The position numbers and the translations under genes were made by a program. The notes under the pieces are model-generated. The model was not told the origin of the DNA. It was given only the letters and a program-made list of their open reading frames with translations, and did not search any database. Shown in pieces: positions 1 through 5,561 of a DNA stretch of 8,750 nt. Source of the DNA: Bacteroides sp. (GTDB lineage Bacteria > Bacteroidota > Bacteroidia > Bacteroidales > Bacteroidaceae); assembly GCA_030529405.1 (NCBI GenBank), contig JAUMWZ010000007.1, positions 12,912 to 21,661 of the forward strand, written 5' to 3'. Numbering within the stretch: the first letter of the stretch is position 1; each line of letters starts with the position of its first letter.

Positions 1-1622
1 GGAATATCTCTATCTTGCAGCGGAGTGAAGTATGACAAGAATCTCAACAACCTGCTTGCCTCGCTATATTCAGGACAGTTTTTTGGAACACTCCTAAGTA
101 TTGGCTCGGCGTGTTGCTTTATAACAGACAGCTCGAATATAAGAGCTGAGTTGAACATCACATCAGCATACTCTTGATAAGGGAATATCCACTTGTCTTC
201 TCCTGCACGAACACTTTGCCAACGCCCAATAGTGTCTTTGGCAGAATAGTTTCTGTATTTATAATCTCTTGTTATTCTGCGCAACAAACGATTATCGGTT
301 GTAGGTATCCAGTTATGGTCGTCAAGAGAGACAGTAGTCAGTGCAGACACATATACCTTAAACTTATTCTGTGCAGGAATATGCTCCGTAAGCAAAGGGT
401 TTAATGCGTGAATACCCTCAAGTATAAGAATTGTGTTCTCTTCTAGCTTTATCTTCTCTCCAGTATATTCTTTCTTTCCAGTTGTGAAGTTAAAGCGTGG
501 CACATCAACCTCCTCGCCTCGCAACATAGCTTGTAGTTGATTGTTGAACAACTCCAAGTCTAGTGCATACAAAGACTCGTAGTCATAGTTTCCATTTTCA
601 TCTAAAGGTGTGTCTTCTCTGCTAACAAAATAGTCGTCAAGAGATATAGGCTGTGGCTTCAAACCATTAGTGAGCAGTTGAACAGAAAGGCGTTTGCTGA
701 AGGTAGTCTTTCCCGATGAAGAAGGGCCCGCTATAAGAACAAGTTTTATTCTGTCGCCATTTTTTCCTCTATGAAATATCTCGTCAGCAATCTGAGCTAT
801 TTTCTTTTCTTGCAAAGCCTCCGCTACATTTATCAAAGTTGTGGCATATCCGGCTTCAATGGCTTTATTAACATCGCCCACATTGCTTAGCCCCATAATG
901 GCACACCACGACAAATGTTCGCCAAAAACTTCTAACATCTTTTCTTGCTTAACCACTTCTTCAAGCTCCATAGGGTTATACCTGTTTGGAACACGTATAA
1001 GCAACCCATCGTAATACTTAACCAAATCGAAGGTTTTCAAATAAGATGTGTTCGGAACAAGACTACTGTAATAATAGTCAATAGTATCGCCCAAGGTGTA
1101 ATAATAAGCATGTATGTCGCCATTTGTTTCTAGTAGCTTCACCTTGTCTTCCATACCTTCCCTCTTAAACACCTCTATCGCCTCGCCTATCAAGCAAGTG
1201 TGCTTTTTGAAATCCAACTTCATGTTGATAATCTCCTGCATTCGTTGCTTCAAAAGAGTAACATCAGATAGCTCCAAACTGCGACCAATGTCGAGCTTAC
1301 AGAAATATCCCTTAGACACTGTATGCTCTATATAAAGTTTGCTTTGAGGATATACGTCGCGAGTAGCCTTATATAACACAAAGCAAAGTGAACGCACATA
1401 AGTACGCATTCCAGAAGGGTCTGTTATGTCAAGAAACTCAATTTGCTTGTCTTTGTATACTCTATAATTCAGACTTTCAGCTACATTATTGACCTTAGCA
1501 CTTACAGCATTGAGCGAATCTGTTAAACCCAAAGAAGTATAAATTTCTAAAAGGGAAGTTCCAACTGCAAAATCTTTCGTTATATCATTATTTTTACAGT
1601 ATATTTGCACTGTTTGTTTCAT
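1..1622 (-). CDS. Nucleoside (uridine) kinase-like protein with TGS and ThrRS-like N-terminal domains, 3' end cut by window
   Basis: The frame is open from an ATG at 1622 to the window edge, 540 full codons with no stop. Probably only a short C-terminal piece is missing, since relatives as I recall them are about 550-560 residues. Residues 1-65 look like a TGS domain. Residues 70-200 resemble the N-terminal editing-type domain of threonyl-tRNA synthetase: the stretch IEHTVSKGYF (98-107) matches its IxPVIxxGFYY segment. From about 290 comes a phosphoribulokinase/uridine kinase P-loop domain: Walker A GPSSSGKT (299-306), SLDDYF (327-332) with the usual substrate-contacting aspartates, EGIHALNP (402-409), and RRITRDYKYR (448-457), typical of the lid. 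The family is usually annotated as uridine or nucleoside kinase, phosphorylating a nucleoside with ATP or GTP in the cytosol. The true substrate is not settled by sequence, and the front end could suggest a role linked to tRNA or amino acids. It is divergent from the transporter at 1702. The ThrRS-type HxxxH seems to be replaced by F81 and K85. Confidence 0.9.
   Translation of the reverse strand, partial: MKQTVQIYCKNNDITKDFAVGTSLLEIYTSLGLTDSLNAVSAKVNNVAESLNYRVYKDKQIEFLDITDPSGMRTYVRSLCFVLYKATRDVYPQSKLYIEHTVSKGYFCKLDIGRSLELSDVTLLKQRMQEIINMKLDFKKHTCLIGEAIEVFKREGMEDKVKLLETNGDIHAYYYTLGDTIDYYYSSLVPNTSYLKTFDLVKYYDGLLIRVPNRYNPMELEEVVKQEKMLEVFGEHLSWCAIMGLSNVGDVNKAIEAGYATTLINVAEALQEKKIAQIADEIFHRGKNGDRIKLVLIAGPSSSGKTTFSKRLSVQLLTNGLKPQPISLDDYFVSREDTPLDENGNYDYESLYALDLELFNNQLQAMLRGEEVDVPRFNFTTGKKEYTGEKIKLEENTILILEGIHALNPLLTEHIPAQNKFKVYVSALTTVSLDDHNWIPTTDNRLLRRITRDYKYRNYSAKDTIGRWQSVRAGEDKWIFPYQEYADVMFNSALIFELSVIKQHAEPILRSVPKNCPEYSEASRLLRFLSYFTPLQDRDI
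1575..1607 (+). promoter_or_regulatory. Candidate Bacteroidetes-type promoter for the Na/Pi transporter gene
   Basis: TATATTTG at 1600-1607 is a perfect match to the Bacteroidetes -7 consensus TAnnTTTG. Twenty bases upstream, TTTCG (1575-1579) is a partial match to the -33 TTTG element. Transcription would start near 1613, leaving a leader of about 89 bases before the ATG at 1702. The site lies inside the first codons of the divergent kinase gene. The assignment is by consensus only. Confidence 0.5.
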
Positions 1623-1701
1623 ATTAGTAATAAGTTTGTTTTTACAGGCTCTAATATAATGAACTACAGACAGACAACAAGGAAATATCAATATTATTAT
1701 A

Positions 1702-3405
1702 ATGGATTATTCTTTTTTTGATTTCTTAAAGCTCATAGGTTCATTAGGCATTTTCCTTTATGGAATGAAGATTATGAGCGAAGGCTTACAGAAGGTAGCG
1801 GGCGACAGACTAAGGAGCATCTTAACAGCAATGACTACCAATAGGGTAACAGGGGTTCTTACAGGAGTTCTCATTACAGCACTCATTCAGTCATCATCTG
1901 CAACAACCGTCATGGTTGTTAGCTTTGTAAACGCAGGGCTACTAACATTGGCTGAATCCATAAGCGTCATTATGGGTGCAAACATTGGTACAACAGTAAC
2001 TGCATGGGTAATATCCGTCTTCGGCTTTAAGGTCAATATGGGAGAGTTTGCACTACCACTACTAGTCGTAGCATTACCTCTTATCTTCTCATCTAAAAGC
2101 AACAGAAAGTCAATTGGAGAATTCATTTTCGGATTTTCATTCTTATTTATGGGGCTATCTCTTCTGAAAGAGAACGCACCAGACTTGAAAGCAAACCCAG
2201 AAATGCTTGCTTTTGTGCAACAGTATACAGACATGGGATTCATGTCGATAATACTTTTCTTGTTTATAGGTACTATCCTTACAATGATTGTACAAGCATC
2301 TGCAGCAACAATGGCAATAACTTTGATTATGTGTGCTAACGGTTGGATTAGTCTTGAGCTTGGTGCTGCTCTTGTTCTTGGAGAAAACATAGGAACAACG
2401 ATAACAGCCAACCTCGCAGCAATAACAGCCAACTCTCAAGCTAAGCGTGCTGCACTTGCCCACCTTGTATTCAACATCTTTGGAGTGATATGGGTGTTAC
2501 TCATATTCTATCCTTTCATGGAGCTTGTGAACTGGATTGTAGACACATTCTTTGCACAATCGGCAAAAGATGTATCTATATCTTACAAGCTATCTGCTTT
2601 CCATTCTCTGTTCAATATCTTCAACGTACTTATAATGATATGGGGTGTTAAATTCATAGAAAAGACTGTTTGCGCAGTAATTCGCCCTAAAGAAGAAGAT
2701 GAAGAAGTACGTTTGAAGTTCATAACAGGCGGTATGCTCTCGACAGCTGAGCTTTCTATAATACAAGCAAGAAAAGAGATTAGTCTTTTTGCTAAGAGAA
2801 CTCAAAAGATGTTTGGCATGGTTCAAGACTTATTACATACAGAAAAAGGGAGCGACTATAATAAACTTATCAGCCGAATTGAGAAGTATGAAAACATAAG
2901 CGATAATATGGAGATTGAGATAGCCAACTACATCAACCAGGTATCTGAAGGACGCTTGAGTTCTGAAACAAAGGTGCAAGCAAGAGCTATGTTAAGAGAA
3001 ATTACGGAGCTTGAAAGTATTGGCGACAGCTGTTGGAACTTAGCTCGCACCATAGATAGAAAGCGACAAACCAATCAAGACTTCACAGAAAAGCAATATG
3101 AGCACATACATTTCATGATGGACTTAACAAGCCAAGCAATAGCACAAATGGTTACTCTGATAGAAAAGCCAGAGCATTTGCCAGCAGATATAAACAAGGC
3201 GTTCAATATTGAAAGTGAAATAAACAATTACAGGAACCAACTTAAGAGCAAAAACATAATAGACGTGACCAACAAAGAGTATGATTACCAAGTTGGAGTT
3301 TACTATATGGACTTAATCTCAGAATGTGAAAAACTTGGAGACTACGTTATCAACGTGGTAGAAGCAAGTGCAGACGTGAGAGAAAAGAAGGTCACTTCGC
3401 TTTAG
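1702..3405 (+). CDS. Na+/phosphate cotransporter family protein (NptA/PF02690 type) with C-terminal PhoU-like domain
   Basis: This 567-residue inner-membrane protein is predicted to couple phosphate movement to the sodium gradient. The N-terminal half (about 1-320) is hydrophobic and holds the two inverted repeats of the family. Repeat one has QSSSATT (63-69) and GANIGTT (92-98). Repeat two has QASAAT (198-203) and GENIGTT (227-233). The paired QSS/QAS motifs are the substrate and sodium signature of the family. HLVFN (254-258) and HSLFN (301-305) follow. After an acidic linker (EEDEE, 331-335), residues 340-567 are charged and helical without membrane segments, as in the PhoU-like cytoplasmic domain of bacterial members; this part may regulate transport. 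Full length is typical. The ATG at 1702 opens directly into the first membrane helix, and there is no Shine-Dalgarno sequence, as usual in Bacteroidetes. The gene is single: divergent from the kinase and closed by a terminator 25 bases after the stop. Direction of transport and true substrate are not proven by sequence. Confidence 0.93.
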   Translation: MDYSFFDFLKLIGSLGIFLYGMKIMSEGLQKVAGDRLRSILTAMTTNRVTGVLTGVLITALIQSSSATTVMVVSFVNAGLLTLAESISVIMGANIGTTVTAWVISVFGFKVNMGEFALPLLVVALPLIFSSKSNRKSIGEFIFGFSFLFMGLSLLKENAPDLKANPEMLAFVQQYTDMGFMSIILFLFIGTILTMIVQASAATMAITLIMCANGWISLELGAALVLGENIGTTITANLAAITANSQAKRAALAHLVFNIFGVIWVLLIFYPFMELVNWIVDTFFAQSAKDVSISYKLSAFHSLFNIFNVLIMIWGVKFIEKTVCAVIRPKEEDEEVRLKFITGGMLSTAELSIIQARKEISLFAKRTQKMFGMVQDLLHTEKGSDYNKLISRIEKYENISDNMEIEIANYINQVSEGRLSSETKVQARAMLREITELESIGDSCWNLARTIDRKRQTNQDFTEKQYEHIHFMMDLTSQAIAQMVTLIEKPEHLPADINKAFNIESEINNYRNQLKSKNIIDVTNKEYDYQVGVYYMDLISECEKLGDYVINVVEASADVREKKVTSL

Positions 3406-3430
3406 TATCATAACATACGAAATAAAGGGT

Positions 3431-3476
3431 AAAGGGGTTGTCGGCTATTTATGCTGACAACCCCTTTTATTTTATA
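3431..3476 (+). terminator. Rho-independent terminator after the Na/Pi transporter gene
   Basis: AAAGGGGTTGTC (3431-3442) pairs with GACAACCCCTTT (3456-3467). The stem extends inward by a G-U wobble (3443/3455) and two G-C pairs, giving 15 pairs around a 7-base loop (3446-3452). A T-rich tail follows to about 3476. The wobble would be a C-A mismatch in a minus-strand transcript, so the hairpin suits plus-strand transcription. Confidence 0.92.
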
Positions 3477-3543
3477 TAGACTAAAAGCAGTAATATTCAC
3501 AACTTTAAGCCAACAACAACTATGTTTTATTGACAATAATTAT

Positions 3544-3551
3544 TTACTTTG
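3544..3551 (+). promoter_or_regulatory. Possible -7 element for the DUF4190 gene
   Basis: TTACTTTG differs from TAnnTTTG at one position and ends 28 bases before the ATG at 3580, a reasonable spacing for a short leader. No good -33 TTTG is seen at the expected distance; TTG at 3530-3532 is too close. A promoter is expected here because a strong terminator lies just upstream, but the exact site is weakly supported. Confidence 0.35.
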
Positions 3552-3579
3552 CAACAAGTAACATAAAAAACACACTAAT

Positions 3580-4014
3580 ATGGAAGATAACAGATTTGAG
3601 CAGATAGAAGAAGTTAAGGCTGATTGTTGTTCACAACAAGGTTGTCAAGCAGAACATGGCTACGCACAGAAAGAGAGCAAAGTAAAAGACAGCAGATATT
3701 ATGAAGCCTATTATCAATCAATGAAGAAGAACCAAGTTAATGGTTTGGGCATAGCAGGCTTTGTGTTGTCGATAGTTGGTTTGTTATTCTTAGTTCTTCC
3801 ACCTATTGGTTTCTTCATGCTTATAGTGGCTTTAGGGCTGTCAATAGCAGGACTAACAAAGCCAAACAAAGGGTTTGCAATAGCAGGGTTAATAATCTCA
3901 GTGGCAGCAATAATTATAGCCATATTGATACTATTTCTTTTTGTAAGCGCATATGAAGAGATGAGGTTAAATGGAGGAAGTATCTTCGACTACATGCTTG
4001 ATTTCATTGCTTAG
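3580..4014 (+). CDS. Small DUF4190-type two-helix membrane protein, function unknown
   Basis: The protein has 144 residues. The first 50 are polar and charged, with three cysteines in a short stretch (CCSQQGC, 16-22) and tyrosine-rich YYEAYYQ (40-46). Residues 53-124 contain two hydrophobic segments (about 55-92 and 98-123) linked by the short turn TKPNKG. The pattern NGLGIAGFVLSIVGL... then GFAIAGLIISVAAI is that of the DUF4190 family, which has a glycine-rich start to each helix and a positive loop between them. A short tail (125-144) ends the protein. There is no signal peptide or catalytic motif. It lies between two terminators, so it is probably transcribed alone, and its neighbours give no clue to its role. 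Family assignment is by pattern. Confidence 0.85.
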   Translation: MEDNRFEQIEEVKADCCSQQGCQAEHGYAQKESKVKDSRYYEAYYQSMKKNQVNGLGIAGFVLSIVGLLFLVLPPIGFFMLIVALGLSIAGLTKPNKGFAIAGLIISVAAIIIAILILFLFVSAYEEMRLNGGSIFDYMLDFIA

Positions 4015-4070
4015 AGTGGACTATTATTAGAGAAACAACACAAAGAAAATATCTAATAAAAGAACTATTA

Positions 4071-4124
4071 AAATCCTCTTAACTAAGACGAAAAGAGTCT
4101 TTAGTTGAGAGGATTTTTCTTTTA
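4071..4124 (+). terminator. Rho-independent terminator after the DUF4190 gene
   Basis: The left arm (4071-4089) pairs with the right arm (4097-4116): nine pairs AAATCCTCT/AGAGGATTT, a U-G wobble (4080/4107), six pairs AACTAA/TTAGTT, one bulged T (4100), then GAC/GTC around a 7-base loop. TTTTTCTTTT follows on the plus strand. The wobble becomes A-C on the minus strand, so plus-strand use is favoured. A weaker T-rich stretch on the other side could allow some action on transcripts from the opposing PH-like genes. Confidence 0.88.
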
Positions 4125-4277
4125 TACAGTGTTGAATACTAAACAAATGAAACAACAAACAGGTTCCTGCAAACACTACCTTACTCCACAACAAACAAGG
4201 CATACGAAGTAATCACTACTCATATCACACTATATCGAAAGCCACTCTTGCGTATGGTAAAGCTGTGAACAGAAAAA

Positions 4278-4409
4278 CACTTCATACAGCTTACAGAAAG
4301 GGCATACATAGCGTATTAGCAAACCATATACAGTTGATAAATAAATTATATATCGTTTGCAGACAAACTATATATAGTCAAGAAACAGATTATATACAGT
4401 TTGCAAAAC
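4278..4409 (-). repeat. Degenerate tandem array, six units of exactly 22 bp
   Basis: The core trinucleotide CAG/TAG/TCG recurs at 4287, 4309, 4331, 4353, 4375 and 4397, each exactly 22 bases apart. A seventh CAG at 4419 is in phase but its surroundings no longer match. Read on the minus strand, the units share TTTGCAA, then CTGTATATA, then a short AT-rich end. The best pair (4344-4365 and 4388-4409) is alike along almost its whole length; the outer units (4278-4321) keep mainly the core and the period. There are no invariant repeats with unique spacers, so it is not a CRISPR. The array lies just after the stop of the PH-like gene at 4426, in the sense of that transcript. Function unknown. Confidence 0.7.
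4347..4376 (-). other. Inverted repeat within the array, possible weak terminator of the PH-like operon
   Basis: GTTTG (4355-4359) pairs with CAAAC (4364-4368) around CAGA. After one mismatch (4354/4369) seven A-T pairs continue (4347-4353 with 4370-4376). On the minus strand it is followed by a moderately T-rich ATTTATTTAT. The stem is mostly A-T and the tail is broken, so it may be only a by-product of two repeat units. It is the nearest hairpin downstream of the minus-strand genes. Confidence 0.3.
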
Positions 4410-4425
4410 AAATAAAAGCAGGTAG

Positions 4426-4842
4426 CTAAGTGATTATAACATCTGCCTGAAAAGCAATATATGTAAGCTCTTTCAGAAACATATCACCGTCTTCCGGATA
4501 AAGGCTCACACGACAGTCGTCATAAAACACAGTAACCTTATCATAAAACCTGCCACGCCTCAAAACTATCTTATTTATCTTATCAGCTTCAATTGTTTCT
4601 GTTGAAAAATTCTTTGACGGATAAAACAAAATCTTATTGTCGTCGGTCAGGACTATCTTCATTTTATTGACCAAGAAGTAATAAACGATAATCGAAAAAA
4701 TGGTCAAAACAGCACCTAGTGATATAGTGTGAACAGTACTTTTATTAAAAAGCCAATAAAGAACTATACCTACAACAAGTAGAGAAAACAACAAAAAGGC
4801 TCCAAACCTTTTATAGCTTGAACTTACTTTAATATCTTTCAT
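4426..4842 (-). CDS. Small membrane protein with PH-like C-terminal domain (paralogue B)
   Basis: This is a 138-residue protein of unknown function. Two hydrophobic helices (about 13-33 and 39-59) are followed by a C-terminal region (62-138) made of short alternating beta-type stretches and a final helix, the layout of bacterial PH-like (YdbS/DUF304-type) domains. It is clearly paralogous to the next gene upstream (4887-5306): TDDN falls at 66-69 in both, followed by KIVL/KIVV, VTVFY/VTLHY, LYPED/LCPED and a closing FL...QA-(D/Q)-(V/I)II segment. No enzyme motif is seen. The start at 4842 gives a length matching the paralogue. It follows that gene by 44 bases with no TAnnTTTG box between, so cotranscription is likely. 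The PH-like call is by pattern and needs a profile or structure match. Confidence 0.75.
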   Translation of the reverse strand: MKDIKVSSSYKRFGAFLLFSLLVVGIVLYWLFNKSTVHTISLGAVLTIFSIIVYYFLVNKMKIVLTDDNKILFYPSKNFSTETIEADKINKIVLRRGRFYDKVTVFYDDCRVSLYPEDGDMFLKELTYIAFQADVIIT

Positions 4843-4886
4843 AAGCCAATATATTATAGTGTAACAAACAGAAAAATTACAGCGAA

Positions 4887-5306
4887 CTACTTCATTATTA
4901 TCTGTGCTTGCGGAGCAATAGAATTCATTTTACTCAAAAAGCCATTCAAATCTTCTGGACACAGAGCCACTTTTCGCCCATAATAATGTAGGGTAACAAC
5001 AGAAGTAAAGAATCTTCTATTTACAACAATCTTATCCACATCGGCAAGTCTTACTACACCCGAAAACAAACTATTAGGTGCGCCATACATAAGAAGCTCA
5101 TTATCATCGGTGACATAACAGTTCATACTCTCAGAAAGAGTATAACACAGAACAGGAATTGTCAGAGCGATGATTCCACCAATCACTAAAAGAGCATTCA
5201 TATCATAAGAAAACGCCCCAAAAACAGCAAACCAAAGTGCCAAAGCAATAAAGCATACAGCCAACATAACAGTTAAATGCTTAGGGTCTTTCTTTATATT
5301 TCTCAT
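4887..5306 (-). CDS. Small membrane protein with PH-like C-terminal domain (paralogue A)
   Basis: This 139-residue protein is the upstream partner of the 4426-4842 gene. A basic N-terminus (RNIKKDPKH) precedes two membrane helices (about 11-31 and 37-57), consistent with the N-terminus in the cytosol by the positive-inside rule. The tail (62-139) would then be cytosolic. It includes YVTDDNELLMYG (64-75), DVDKIVVNRRFF (89-100) and LCPED (115-119), shared in outline with the paralogue. The family looks like bacterial PH-like domain proteins, whose roles are mostly unknown. It is probably first in a two-gene operon: a perfect TATATTTG box lies 37 bases before the start, and the secDF terminator lies further upstream, so it is not simply read from secDF. 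Confidence 0.77.
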   Translation of the reverse strand: MRNIKKDPKHLTVMLAVCFIALALWFAVFGAFSYDMNALLVIGGIIALTIPVLCYTLSESMNCYVTDDNELLMYGAPNSLFSGVVRLADVDKIVVNRRFFTSVVTLHYYGRKVALCPEDLNGFLSKMNSIAPQAQIIMK

Positions 5307-5342
5307 AGCAACGATATTTAATCTATAAATAGTTTATATTGA

Positions 5343-5350
5343 CAAATATA
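5343..5350 (-). promoter_or_regulatory. Candidate -7 element for the PH-like gene pair
   Basis: The minus strand reads TATATTTG, a perfect TAnnTTTG match. Transcription would start near 5337, giving a leader of about 30 bases. The -33 element is not clear: TTTATG (5373-5378) is slightly too far, with 22 bases between, so the promoter may be imperfect. Confidence 0.5.
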
Positions 5351-5483
5351 TAGAAACAAAAAGAAAACACATCATAAATAAAAGAAAATCAGAAAGTAAA
5401 CAACATCATCAAAAGGAAAATGTAAGAAATCTTGAAAGCAAAACATAAAAAGGGCAGATAGAAAGACATCACAGCCGACTCAT

Positions 5484-5527
5484 AAAAACACCAAAGCCCG
5501 ACAGCAAAAAAGCTATCGGGCTTTGGT
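5484..5527 (-). terminator. Rho-independent terminator of secDF
   Basis: Read on the minus strand, ACCAAAGCCCGA (5527-5516) pairs with TCGGGCTTTGGT (5501-5490). The stem extends inward by a U-G wobble (5515/5502) and three pairs, giving 16 pairs closed by a T6 loop. A GTGTTTTTATG tail follows. It begins 35 bases after the secDF stop. On the plus strand the wobble would be a C-A mismatch, supporting minus-strand use. Confidence 0.92.
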
Positions 5528-5561
5528 ATATGAATGCTATAATATTCAGCTATAATCTATA

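Larger units (their letters stand above)
4119..4425. other. Gene-free stretch between convergent genes
   Basis: No convincing coding frame is seen. The right part (4278-4409) is the 22-bp-period array described separately. The left part (about 4131-4277) is AT-rich and has scattered similar bits, such as TTATACAGT at 4122-4130 and CTATATCG at 4230-4237. These are out of phase with the array and may be decayed copies or chance. Confidence 0.6.

Noticed and set aside
174..1335. Plus-strand open frames at 174-404, 945-1133 and 1114-1335
   Set aside because: They lie inside the minus-strand kinase frame, which is open throughout and carries clear motifs.
1655..1660. TATAAT as a promoter -10 box
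   Set aside because: This is the E. coli-type consensus, while the window has Bacteroidetes-type signals, and no TTGACA is spaced correctly. AT-rich sequence gives this by chance.
1689..1696. TAATATTG on the minus strand as -7 element of the kinase
   Set aside because: It has one mismatch to TAnnTTTG and no -33 TTTG at the expected distance. The kinase promoter is left unassigned.
1887..2463. Open frames of 181 and 102 codons on the minus strand opposite the transporter
   Set aside because: Antisense to a well-supported transporter, low-complexity composition, and no family resemblance.
4278..4409. CRISPR array
   Set aside because: The 22-base units are similar along their whole length and all degenerate. 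There are no identical repeats separated by unique spacers, and no cas genes.
5351..5483. A-rich, T-poor stretch between the PH-like promoter and the secDF terminator
   Set aside because: No reading frame, hairpin or repeat period found. It is probably just skewed intergenic composition.
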